Assembly: GCF_002215495.1 (NCBI RefSeq)
Contig: NZ_CP021378.1
Span: 1,014,417-1,078,416 of the forward strand
Length of the DNA: 64,000 nucleotides
Source of the DNA: Porphyrobacter sp. CACIAM 03H1
GTDB taxonomy: Bacteria > Pseudomonadota > Alphaproteobacteria > Sphingomonadales > Sphingomonadaceae
Reading direction: 5' to 3'
Below, in pieces: positions 27,317 through 34,988 of the stretch. The position numbers and the translations under genes are program-made. The notes below the pieces were generated by a model. The model saw nothing but the letters and a program-made list of their open reading frames with translations, ran no database searches and was not told the DNA's origin. Numbering within the stretch: the stretch's first letter is position 1; the number at the start of each line of letters is the position of its first letter.

Positions 27317-28471
27317 ATGGAACACCATGTCATCGACTATGGCGAATACATGCCGCACGGCATGTGCCTGTTGTGGCAGCCCTGGCTGGTCCTGCTGTGG
27401 GCCGGTTCCGACCTGCTGATCTTCCTGTCCTACACCGCCATTCCGGTCGCGCTGTTCATGGTGCTGCGCCGGCGCGCAGAGGTGCCGCAGCCCGCGCTGG
27501 TGGTGCTGTTCGCCGCCTTCATCCTGCTGTGCGGCATCACCCATCTTTTCATGATCGTGACGCTGTGGGTGCCGATCTATCCCTTCGTGGGCTGGCTCAA
27601 GCTGGCCACGGGTCTCGTCTCCATCGCCACTGCGGTGATGCTGTTCCGGCTGATCCCCGACATCGTCCGGCTGCCCTCGCCGGCGGCGCTCGAGACGGTC
27701 AATCGCGGCCTCCACGAGGAGATCGCCGCGCACAAGGCGACGCTTGCCTCGCTCGACCTGCAGGTGCGCGAGCGCACCGCCGATCTCGAACGCGCGACGA
27801 CCGCGCTCGCGGTGCAGGCGCGCGAGGCCGTGCATCGCAGCAGCAACCTGCTGTCGGTGGTGCACACACTGGCGATGCAATCGGCCAAGGGCAGCCGGAG
27901 CCTTGCCGATTTTCTCGATCCCTTCCTCGGCCGGGTGCGGGCGCTCGCCGATGCGACGCGATCGATGGGCGCGGACGGAGACGCGCGGGCGCGGCTTTCG
28001 GCGGTGGTGGAGGCGGCGCTGGCGGTGCCGCGTGCAACCTATGGCGACCGCATCGCCTATTCCGGACCGCCGATCGAGATCGGCCAGATCGCCGCCCAGC
28101 AATTGAGCCTTGCGCTGCACGAGCTCGCCACCAACACCCACAAGTACGGGCTCGGCGTCTCGGACGGGCTGCGGGTGAGTGTCACATGGTCGACCGCCGG
28201 CGAGGATTTCACGCTGCTCTGGCGCGAGCAAGGCGGCGCGGCGGCATCGCCTGCCGCGGCGGCGGAGCAGCCGGTCGAAGGCTTCGGCAGCACGTTGCTC
28301 ATGAGCATCGTCCCGGCAACGCTGCGGGGCAGAGCCGAGCGCAGCTTCGACGCGGACGGGATGACCTACAGGCTGGTCGCGCCGCTGGCCGCGATCCGCG
28401 ACCGGCTGTCCCCCGACGAGGAGGCGGACCTCGCCAGCCGGATCATCGCGGCCAGCTTCAGCAACGAATAG
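27317..28471 (+). CDS. Sensor histidine kinase with ethylene-receptor-like transmembrane domain
   Basis: A 384-residue membrane kinase. The first 120 residues form three helices that match the ethylene-binding domain of plant ETR1 and cyanobacterial SynEtr1. Asp32, Tyr39, Ile42, Pro43, Cys72 and His76 (SDLLIFLSYTAIP; LCGITHLF) keep the spacing of ETR1 Asp25, Tyr32, Ile35, Pro36, Cys65 and His69, where Cys and His bind Cu(I). A coiled coil (about 135-170) leads to an HWE/HisKA_2-like box with candidate phospho-His173 (VHRSSNLLSVV), then an HATPase with LALHELATNTHKYG. ATG 27317 is chosen for its GAGG site and because it precedes helix 1. A receiver gene follows after 37 bases. Ethylene or another small olefin as ligand is inferred from conserved residues. 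Confidence 0.85.
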   Translation: MEHHVIDYGEYMPHGMCLLWQPWLVLLWAGSDLLIFLSYTAIPVALFMVLRRRAEVPQPALVVLFAAFILLCGITHLFMIVTLWVPIYPFVGWLKLATGLVSIATAVMLFRLIPDIVRLPSPAALETVNRGLHEEIAAHKATLASLDLQVRERTADLERATTALAVQAREAVHRSSNLLSVVHTLAMQSAKGSRSLADFLDPFLGRVRALADATRSMGADGDARARLSAVVEAALAVPRATYGDRIAYSGPPIEIGQIAAQQLSLALHELATNTHKYGLGVSDGLRVSVTWSTAGEDFTLLWREQGGAAASPAAAAEQPVEGFGSTLLMSIVPATLRGRAERSFDADGMTYRLVAPLAAIRDRLSPDEEADLASRIIAASFSNE

Positions 28472-28508
28472 GTTCGACCGCAAGGGCGACGAACGAGGGA
28501 ACTTTTGC

Positions 28509-28898
28509 ATGTCGGAGAGCAGGCTTTCGGGCCGCCACATCCTCATCGTCGAGGACAATTTCTACCAGGCCGAGGACAGCCGCGACAGCCTTGCCCGGGC
28601 CGGGGCGGTGATCGCCGCCTGCCGGGGCACGCCGCCCGATCTCGACGCGCTGCTGGCCGAAACGCAGGTCGATATCGCGCTGCTGGACATCCACCTCGGG
28701 CCGGTGCGCTCGTTCGATCTCGCGCGGGCGCTGCGGGCGCGCGCGATCCCGGTCATCTTCCTGACCGGCTACGACGCGGGCGTCGTGCCAGCCGATCTGG
28801 CCGATATTCCCCTGATCGCCAAGCCCGCCGACACCGCAGCCCTGGTCGACACTCTCGCGCGGCGGCTGGACGCCGGGGACGGGCCCCGCGGCACATAG
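28509..28898 (+). CDS. Single-domain response regulator (receiver only)
   Basis: A 129-residue CheY-like receiver without an output domain. The acidic pair is in ILIVEDN, the phosphorylation site is Asp60 in ALLDIHLG, the conserved Thr is in IFLTGYD, and the Lys is in LIAKPAD. It lies 37 bases downstream of the ethylene-receptor-like kinase with its own GAGGGAAC ribosome site, so it is the most likely phosphotransfer partner. Stand-alone receivers commonly act through protein contacts or pass phosphate on, as in HWE-kinase and general-stress circuits of alphaproteobacteria. The output is unknown. Confidence 0.9.
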   Translation: MSESRLSGRHILIVEDNFYQAEDSRDSLARAGAVIAACRGTPPDLDALLAETQVDIALLDIHLGPVRSFDLARALRARAIPVIFLTGYDAGVVPADLADIPLIAKPADTAALVDTLARRLDAGDGPRGT

Positions 28899-29011
28899 CC
28901 CCGCGCCGCCCCGCTTGCCGGTCCCCGCGAAGGGGTGTTGACCAGCGCCGCCCCCTCGTGGCAAGGGGCTCGCGCATCAGGCAGCCGGGCCACAGGCCCC
29001 GCCATCGCGAT

Positions 29012-29085
29012 GCGGGTGTAGCTCAATGGTAGAGCAGAAGCTTCCCAAGCTTACGACGAGGGTTCGATTCCCTTCACCCGCTCCA
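29012..29085 (+). tRNA. tRNA-Gly (anticodon CCC)
   Basis: A 74-base cloverleaf. The acceptor arm GCGGGTG pairs with CACCCGC, the D arm is GCTC/GAGC, the anticodon loop TTCCCAA carries CCC, and the T arm is GAGGG TTCGATT CCCTT, ending in encoded CCA. The T-loop and D-loop (AATGGTA) are canonical for glycine tRNAs. One pair at the top of the anticodon stem is mismatched (G·A). It reads glycine GGG codons. The truncated catabolic gene pair at 29.4-31.1 kb lies just downstream, which is a typical place for integrated DNA. Confidence 0.97.
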
Positions 29086-29426
29086 GCCCTCGCTTCCCGA
29101 ACAGCCCCAGAAGGTCGATAAATCTTTCGAGTCGAGGGATTTGATCCCTCGGTCGTCCGTGAACGACGCCTTTTGCAGGCGTGGCGATCAGAACTGCCAA
29201 GCCACGGGCGAGCCTTACAGGATGGGTGACGCCTTCGGTCTGTTAGCCTTCCGGCGGAAGGCTCCGGCGTTTCGCGTACCGGTTGGACGGCCGCGAGAAA
29301 GGCTTCGCACCGATAAGCGGAAGCGTGATGGCCGGAATGCTTGGGCCGCCAGCACCGCTGCCTGCAGCGGGTACCTGATTTCGCTTATGAAGGTGCCGTT
29401 CCCGCAAGCGACCAGCGGCAAGAAAA
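29086..29426. other. Intergenic stretch after tRNA-Gly; no supported gene
   Basis: A 341-base gap. It contains a perfect hairpin, CGAGGGAT TTG ATCCCTCG, at 29133-29151, followed by a smaller GTCGT/ACGAC hairpin. A 103-codon open frame crosses it but shows no recognisable motif, ribosome site or family. The sequence could be the scar of an integrated element beside the tRNA. I see no repeat of the tRNA 3' end on the far side. Confidence 0.4.
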
Positions 29427-30122
29427 TCATTGATCATGCTGCCCCACCGTAATGGTCAGCGATGTCAGTCCCTGGACAGCAACGACAATCACGTCACCAG
29501 GCACGACGGCACCGACGCCGGCGGGTGTGCCGGTGTAGATCAGGTCCCCCGCTTCCAGCCGGTAGAGGCCGGAGAGAAACGCGATCAGGCGATCGACAGG
29601 GGTGATCATCTGCGACAGGTCGCCGCGCTGTCTCTCGACGCCGTTCACCGTCAGCGTGAGCGCCCCCTTGGTGGCATCGCCCAGTGCGGATGCGGGGTGG
29701 ATCAGGCCGAGGGGCGAGGACTGCTCGACGTTCTTGCCGGCGTCCCATGGCCGCTGCTTGGCGCGCGCTTCCGACTGAAGGTCGCGGCGCGTCATGTCCA
29801 GTCCGGCGGCATAGCCCCAGACGTGATCGAGCGCCCGTTCGCGCGGGATGTTGCGCCCGGGCCGGTGGATCGCGACGACCAACTCGGCCTCGTAGTGGAA
29901 GTTCGATGTGCCCTGCGGATAGGCAATCGTCGCACCGTCGCCGACCACGGTTTCGGCCCACTTGGTGAAGAAGAACGGCGCTTCGGGATCCGCCTTGTCG
30001 CCCATCTCGCGGGCATGTTCCTCGTAGTTGCGGCCGATGCAGAAGATGCGCCGCACCGGGAAGAAACGGCCATCGCTTGTGGGGGCCAGCACGGGCGGCT
30101 GGGGGTCGAACAACAGGGTCAA
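29427..30122 (-). CDS. Fumarylacetoacetate hydrolase family protein (fumarylpyruvate hydrolase-like)
   Basis: Hydrolyses the C-C bond of acylpyruvates; the gentisate-type neighbour suggests maleyl- or fumarylpyruvate as substrate. Core motifs are present: IFCIGRNYEEHAREMG, the metal-binding glutamates in NFHYEAELVV, GYAAGLDMTRRDLQ, DAGKNVEQSSPLG and YTGTPAGVGAV. I set the start at TTG 30122. It overlaps the preceding stop as TTGA and yields 231 residues, the usual length for this enzyme, whereas an upstream ATG (30224) would add about 34 residues lying inside the upstream gene. It ends in a low-feature stretch beside tRNA-Gly. Confidence 0.88.
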   Translation of the reverse strand: MTLLFDPQPPVLAPTSDGRFFPVRRIFCIGRNYEEHAREMGDKADPEAPFFFTKWAETVVGDGATIAYPQGTSNFHYEAELVVAIHRPGRNIPRERALDHVWGYAAGLDMTRRDLQSEARAKQRPWDAGKNVEQSSPLGLIHPASALGDATKGALTLTVNGVERQRGDLSQMITPVDRLIAFLSGLYRLEAGDLIYTGTPAGVGAVVPGDVIVVAVQGLTSLTITVGQHDQ

Positions 30123-30997
30123 AGATTGCGCTCCCGGTAGAGTTCCAGCTTCTCCTGCGAAGCCTTGTCGGAATAGGCGAACAGGACGAGCTCGCGCGAC
30201 GAGCGCAGGACCAGCCGTGTCCACGAGGGAACGACCACCACGTCACGCTCGTGCAGCGGCACGACCTCGCCGTTCAGTTCTGCCTCACCTTCGCCCTCGA
30301 CGACAACGAAAACCGTTCCGTCCGTGCTCTGGCGCGGGCGGGTCTCGAAGCCCGCGGGCAACAGCCTGACATGGGCGGACATCGTCGCGAGCACCTGCCC
30401 GCCGTCGGCCGGGTTCAGGAACTCCAGCGCATGGCCGAGGTGCGGGTCGATCTCCGCGGAACGGGCCATGGCGGCGAGGGCAGGGCGCCAGTCGGCAAAG
30501 CGGTAATGGAACAGCGGACGCCCGGTCGGCCTTCGGTCGGCAACATGGCCGCGCATCGGGCGCAGGTTGCGGCCGTAGCGCGCCAGCGTGTCGCCGGGCG
30601 GAGCGGTCACCGGATGGGTCGGCTGGTCGAGCCTCTCCGAGAACTGAGCATCGAACAGCCGCACGGTCGGAATGTCGAGCCCGTCGAGCCAGATCATCGG
30701 CTGGGCGGTCTCGTTGCCATGGTCGTGCCATTGCCCGGCCGGCGTGAGCACCAGATCGAAGGGCTCCATCACCGCCTTCTCGCCGTCGAGAGCGGTGTAG
30801 GCGCCGCTCCCCTCCATCACGAAGCGCAGGGCGTTCTGCGTATGGCGATGGCACGGCGCCACCTCGCCCGGCAGGACCAGTTGCAGGCCGGCATAGAGGC
30901 TCGGCGTGATCGCCGCCTGGCCCGGCAGCCCGGGGTTTTCCATGATCAGCACCCGCCGCTCTGCCTGTTCGGCGGAGATCAGGTCGCCGGCACGCAT
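30119..30997 (-). CDS. Gentisate 1,2-dioxygenase-like cupin protein, N-terminally truncated (possible pseudogene)
   Basis: Opens the ring of gentisate (2,5-dihydroxybenzoate) to maleylpyruvate using Fe(II). Two cupin barrels are visible. The first keeps the iron-binding histidines (PCHRHTQNALRF and WHDHGNE) with the family marks AERRVLIMENPGLPG and IWLDGLDIP. Homologous-looking coding sequence continues upstream of the first ATG (30997) to about 31111 (LWEQPHALVLPEP, PWRWSYGPAREYL), but that part has no start codon and is closed by TGA at 31112-31114. Full-length enzymes run about 345-370 residues; here at most 292 can start normally. So the 5' end has been lost, and activity is doubtful. Confidence 0.8.
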   Translation of the reverse strand: MRAGDLISAEQAERRVLIMENPGLPGQAAITPSLYAGLQLVLPGEVAPCHRHTQNALRFVMEGSGAYTALDGEKAVMEPFDLVLTPAGQWHDHGNETAQPMIWLDGLDIPTVRLFDAQFSERLDQPTHPVTAPPGDTLARYGRNLRPMRGHVADRRPTGRPLFHYRFADWRPALAAMARSAEIDPHLGHALEFLNPADGGQVLATMSAHVRLLPAGFETRPRQSTDGTVFVVVEGEGEAELNGEVVPLHERDVVVVPSWTRLVLRSSRELVLFAYSDKASQEKLELYRERNL

Positions 30998-31172
30998 CAG
31001 GTATTCGCGCGCCGGGCCATAGCTCCAGCGCCACGGCCGGGCCGGCGAACAAGGCTCAGGCAGGACCAGAGCATGCGGCTGTTCCCACAGCGTCAGCAGA
31101 CTGTGGGGCGTTCATCTATCTCATTCGCTTGCCCCACGCGGCGAATTGCACGCCCCTTGAAGCCGGCGATGC

Positions 31173-31193
31173 GGCCGGGCACGCGGCCCGGCC
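31173..31193 (-). terminator. GC hairpin downstream of the exported hypothetical gene
   Basis: GGCCGGGC, loop of five bases, GCCCGGCC: an 8-bp perfect stem located 18 bases past the stop of the 31211 gene. No T-tract follows, so termination strength is uncertain. Confidence 0.45.
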
Positions 31194-31210
31194 GGCAGGG
31201 GGCGGGCCGG

Positions 31211-31735
31211 TCAGGTCGCCGGGGTGAGGATCAGGACCTTGTCGCCGTCGGCATCGGCGGAGAGTCTCTCGTAGAGGTCCTTGCCCGCCGCGCAGAAGCC
31301 GTCCGGGTCGGCGGCGTGTTGCGCCAGCGCCCCGGCAAGCATCGTGTGGTAGTGCCGCAGGATCTGGTTGACCACAGGCTGGGCCTTGTCCTTCTCGAGA
31401 CCTTCGAGAGCGGGGGCGAGGCTGCCGAGCATGACCGCCACCTGCCGCTTCTTGTCGACCGAATAGTCGACACAGCTCGCGCCGACCGCCTCCTGCTTGG
31501 CGACCAGCACCATGCGCAGGAACAGTGGGCCGAGCTTAGCCTCGTCGGTGATGACCGGCTTGAGGTCCTCGAGCACGTGCCCGTTGACGGCGACAGCGAT
31601 GCGGGTCGAGAGCGTGGTCTCGGCGCGGCTGATCTTCTTGCCGGCGGGTGCGGGGGCATCGGCCGGCTGGGCGATGGCGGGACAGGCGAGCCCCAGCGCC
31701 ACCAGCGCCGGGATCAGGGTAAGCTTGCGATGCAT
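31211..31735 (-). CDS. Exported hypothetical protein
   Basis: A 174-residue protein with a signal peptide (MHRKLTLIPALVALGLACPAIAQ) preceding a Pro/Ala linker and an all-alpha-looking domain with two cysteines (GASCVDYS and PDGFCAAG). ATG 31735 is preferred because AAGGA lies 9 bases upstream and the signal peptide then begins at residue 1. I do not recognise a family. The preceding gene on the same strand (31774-32391) also encodes an exported protein and ends 38 bases upstream, so the two may be co-transcribed. Confidence 0.65.
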   Translation of the reverse strand: MHRKLTLIPALVALGLACPAIAQPADAPAPAGKKISRAETTLSTRIAVAVNGHVLEDLKPVITDEAKLGPLFLRMVLVAKQEAVGASCVDYSVDKKRQVAVMLGSLAPALEGLEKDKAQPVVNQILRHYHTMLAGALAQHAADPDGFCAAGKDLYERLSADADGDKVLILTPAT

Positions 31736-31773
31736 GATGAGCGATCCTTGAAATGGCGTTTCGTGGCGGGCGG

Positions 31774-32391
31774 TCACACTTTCTTGAAGTCGGTCCGGCC
31801 GGAGCTGTAGGTGTATTCGCAGCGCCAGCGCTCGTAGTTCACCGTGGCCGGGCTGCGGCGCGCCTGGAGATAGACCCGCGCGCGCTTGGAATCGTGTGGC
31901 TGGCTCGATTCCACGTTGATGTTCCTGAGGCCGCGATCCTCGGCGCGGTCGACGCAGACCCGGCGCGCACGGTCGAGATCGCCGTTGCCCCAGCTACCGC
32001 CAGAGCCGCCCCAGCCGCCGCCGCCAGAGCCGCCCCAACTGCCGCCCGAACCGCCCCAGCCCGAACCCGAACCGAAGATCCGCTGCGTCCAGCTGTAGGA
32101 ATAGTGCCCGCGTTCGTAGCAGGTGCGCTGGCGCGGGAAGCATTCGACATAACGCGCGGGGCTGAAGGGATCGCCGTAGCGGTCGCCGTCCCACTGGTTC
32201 TTGTCCTTGTCCTTGCCCGAGGTCGCGATTGCGATGCCGATCCCGAGCGCGGCGATCCCGGCGACGATCGCGGCGGTGTTGTCCTTCTTGTCCTCGTCGT
32301 TGCGCTTCTCGTCCTGGGCGATGGCGGGCAGCGGCGTGAGGGCGCTGGCGAGCAGTGCGAGCGTGCCGGCGGTGATTGCGGTCCGTTTCAT
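31774..32391 (-). CDS. Exported Gly/Ser/Trp-rich hypothetical protein
   Basis: A 205-residue protein. A signal peptide (MKRTAITAGTLALLASALTPLPAIAQ) is followed by a charged DEKRNDEDKKD patch and a hydrophobic Ala/Gly/Ile stretch (AAIVAGIAALGIGIAIATSG) that could be a second membrane segment. A central low-complexity region of GGSGG-W repeats comes next (near residues 110-145), and then a C-terminal domain with paired cysteines (RVCVDRAEDRGL; RWRCEYTY). AAGGACGG precedes ATG 32391. The C-terminal cysteine-containing part resembles small conserved exported domains of sphingomonads, but I cannot name a function. Confidence 0.65.
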   Translation of the reverse strand: MKRTAITAGTLALLASALTPLPAIAQDEKRNDEDKKDNTAAIVAGIAALGIGIAIATSGKDKDKNQWDGDRYGDPFSPARYVECFPRQRTCYERGHYSYSWTQRIFGSGSGWGGSGGSWGGSGGGGWGGSGGSWGNGDLDRARRVCVDRAEDRGLRNINVESSQPHDSKRARVYLQARRSPATVNYERWRCEYTYSSGRTDFKKV

Positions 32392-32591
32392 GATCCGTCC
32401 TTGCGCAATGGATGACAACGCCCCGCAACCGGGACGCAGGGCCAGCGATGTCAGACGATGCACGCGGATAGAGCGCCGGCCGCAATGCGCGGCCCGTTCC
32501 GGTGCGAGATCCCCAATCCCCTGCCCCGGCGCAAGATTAACAAATGTTGGCTATTCTGCCAGTCATAATCTTGCGCCGGAGCTTGCGGATG

Positions 32592-34868
32592 TCACTCGCT
32601 TATGCGGCGCGGCTTGCCTATCGCGGCGGCGCGGATGTCGGCGCGGTGGAAGGGCAGGCGGTGCCAGCGCTTCTCCGCATAGGCGCGGGTCTGGTCGTAA
32701 GCGTGGGGCGAGGCCGGGTCGGTCGATTGCGAATAGCTGAGGATCGCGTCCGCCACCGGGCCCTTGGCGTCGAAACCGACGATCTGGATGTAGCTCGTCC
32801 CGTGGCGCGGGATCAGTTTGCCGTTCGCGGCGCGGTCGGCTTCCTGCATGTTGAGGACGCCGAGCCAACCCGATCCGCCGTGGATCGGGATCGCATCATT
32901 GCCCGCCATCACCAGCTGTTCGTCACCCCAGCGCGAATCCAGCGCCAGGCCCTGTTCCTCCATCGTCGTGACGACCGAGGCGAGGGCGGCAAGCAGGTTG
33001 GCGCCGCTTTCGCCTTCGGTCGCAAGGTCGCGCGGCGTATTGACCGGATCGGCCGGATCGAAGGGCACCGCCCACAGGCCCTTGATCGAGCCGATCTTCG
33101 GCCAGAGTGTGCGGAACAGGCGCGCGCCGCGGCTGTCGGCATCGAAGCGGCGGTCCCACTTGGCGAGCGCCGCGCAGCCGCGCGCGGCGGCACCCTCGGC
33201 GGCGGGGCAGAGCGTCAGCAGTTCGGGGACGACCAGATCGGCCGCAAGGCTGGCATTGCCGAAGGCGAGCGCCTGCGCGCGGGCGTGATCGACCTTGCCC
33301 GAGTCCAGAATCGCTGCGGTCTCGATGAAGTTCGACCGCGTCCGCAGGCTGCGCGCGGTCGCGTATTGGCCGAGGATCGGCGACAGCTCGCGGTGCGGGA
33401 TCGCGGGGTTGCTGATCCAGTAGCTGTCGTTGGAATTGGTGAGCCAGGTCTTCACGGTCGTCGCGGCCTGATCGCCTGCGGGCATCAGGCCGGGGGCGGG
33501 GGTGCCGGGGGCGGCGTCCCAGTCGCAGGACGACTTGCTGCCGTCGAGCAGGATCGCGAGTTCCGCGAAAAGGCCCGAGATCGGCGTCGCGCAGGCCTTG
33601 GCCTTGGCGGCGGAGACGTTGGGCACGGCGGTGACATCGGCATGGAGCGCGTCGCCGTGGCGGTCGGCCGCGATGGTGTTGACCCACGGAATGCCGAGCG
33701 TCTCGCTGACCGCGGCGCGCACCTCGCCCACGTTCTTCGCCTCGCCGATGCGCAGCCAGGTCTCGATCCCGCGCTGGTTGCCGCGGTTGGCATCCTTGAG
33801 TGCGAAGGCGCTCTGCGCGGTCCAGCCAATGCCGCGCGCGGGGATGACGAAGACCGGGCCGAAGCGGGTCGAATACAAGGTGCGGGTCACGGCGGGCGTG
33901 CCTTCGGGCATGGGCACGGTGACGGTTTGCGCCGTCATCGCCTCGCTCTTGCCGTCGACCATGTAGCGGGTCGGATCGGCGGGATCGAGCGCCAGCTGGT
34001 AGAGCGTGAAGTGCCGCGCCTCGGTGACGGTATGCGTCCAGGCGACATCCCTGTTGAAGCCGAGCGTCGGCATCGGCGTGCCCGCGAGGCCCACGCCCAT
34101 CACCTCGTAGCCCTTGGGGCCCTTGACGTGCATCTGCCAGAAGCGGTTGGGGCCCTTCCACGGGAAGTGCGGGTTGCCGATCACCATGCCGCGCCCGTTG
34201 GCGGTGACATCGCCGCCGAAGGCCCAGCCGTTGCTGCCCATGCCGAGCTCCTTCGGGTCGGGCATATGGATCGCGACCTTCGGCGCGGGGCTGCCCGGCG
34301 GGACGGCATTGGCGATCGCGGGCGCGAGGTTCAGCGAGCTGGCGAGCAGCATCTGCTTCTCGTTGAGGCGCAGCATGTCGTCGTCGGTGATGGGCCGCAC
34401 CCAGGCCTTGCCGCGGCATGCGGCGGGGATGCCGTCGGCGCCCGCGTTCTTGAGGAAGCGGTTGTAGCCCGCGACATAGCCCGCCATCAGGTCGCGGGCG
34501 CGGGGGGAGAGCGACTTCGCGCCCTCGCGCAGGGCGGGCAGGTCGATCACCGCGCGGAAGAACACGTCGGAGGAGAGGTTGTCGACCTCCTCGAAACCGA
34601 GCACCGCCTTGGCCTCTGGGCCGAAATGCTTCGAGCGTTCGCCCGCGACGGTGGCGAATTCCTCGGCCAGCAGGCACAGATTGTCCTCGGCGTAGGCATA
34701 GGCGACCCCGAAGCCCACGCCGCGCCAGTCGCGCGCCTCGATATGGGGGATGCCGTAGGTGGTGCGGGTGATGGTCGCGGACGTACGCCCGGCCGCCTCG
34801 GCCGCCCCAGCCTGGGCCACGAACACCACAGCGGCGGCAGCCGCTGCTCCGACGAAATTGCGCATCAT
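32592..34868 (-). CDS. Penicillin acylase family Ntn hydrolase (aculeacin/acyl-homoserine-lactone acylase-like)
   Basis: An exported precursor of 758 residues that should self-cleave into alpha and beta chains. A signal peptide (MRNFVGAAAAAAVVFVAQAG) is followed by the alpha-chain marks TTYGIPHIEARDWRGVGFG and AYAEDNLCLL. The beta chain begins at the nucleophile Ser212 in GMGSNGWAFGG and keeps GNPHFPW and the late Asn/Arg segments. Spacing is that of the PvdQ/AhlM/aculeacin acylase branch, which removes long acyl chains from lactones or lipopeptides. Interference with quorum signals is possible but not shown. Either of two adjacent ATGs (34868, 34865) may be used. Confidence 0.9.
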   Translation of the reverse strand: MMRNFVGAAAAAAVVFVAQAGAAEAAGRTSATITRTTYGIPHIEARDWRGVGFGVAYAYAEDNLCLLAEEFATVAGERSKHFGPEAKAVLGFEEVDNLSSDVFFRAVIDLPALREGAKSLSPRARDLMAGYVAGYNRFLKNAGADGIPAACRGKAWVRPITDDDMLRLNEKQMLLASSLNLAPAIANAVPPGSPAPKVAIHMPDPKELGMGSNGWAFGGDVTANGRGMVIGNPHFPWKGPNRFWQMHVKGPKGYEVMGVGLAGTPMPTLGFNRDVAWTHTVTEARHFTLYQLALDPADPTRYMVDGKSEAMTAQTVTVPMPEGTPAVTRTLYSTRFGPVFVIPARGIGWTAQSAFALKDANRGNQRGIETWLRIGEAKNVGEVRAAVSETLGIPWVNTIAADRHGDALHADVTAVPNVSAAKAKACATPISGLFAELAILLDGSKSSCDWDAAPGTPAPGLMPAGDQAATTVKTWLTNSNDSYWISNPAIPHRELSPILGQYATARSLRTRSNFIETAAILDSGKVDHARAQALAFGNASLAADLVVPELLTLCPAAEGAAARGCAALAKWDRRFDADSRGARLFRTLWPKIGSIKGLWAVPFDPADPVNTPRDLATEGESGANLLAALASVVTTMEEQGLALDSRWGDEQLVMAGNDAIPIHGGSGWLGVLNMQEADRAANGKLIPRHGTSYIQIVGFDAKGPVADAILSYSQSTDPASPHAYDQTRAYAEKRWHRLPFHRADIRAAAIGKPRRISE

Positions 34869-34935
34869 TGTCTCTCTCCCGCCGCCCTATGAGAGGGGCG
34901 GGGCGGAAACTATCGGCAGCCTGCGCAAAAGAAAA

Positions 34936-34968
34936 GGGCGCCCCGCCGGTCTGTCCGGCGGGGCGCCC
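34936..34968 (-). terminator. Rho-independent terminator for the TorF-like porin gene
   Basis: A perfect 14-bp stem, GGGCGCCCCGCCGG with its complement, around a 5-base TCTGT loop. On the minus strand it is followed by TTTTCTTTT. It lies 20 bases beyond the porin stop codon. Confidence 0.9.
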
Positions 34969-34988
34969 CCTCCTGCGTCACGATCCGC

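Noticed and set aside
29141..29452. A 103-codon frame after tRNA-Gly
   Set aside because: It has no ribosome site or recognisable motif, begins inside a hairpin and overlaps the end of the convergent hydrolase gene.
32544..34892. A 782-codon plus-strand open frame
   Set aside because: Antisense shadow of the penicillin acylase family gene; biased composition without motifs.
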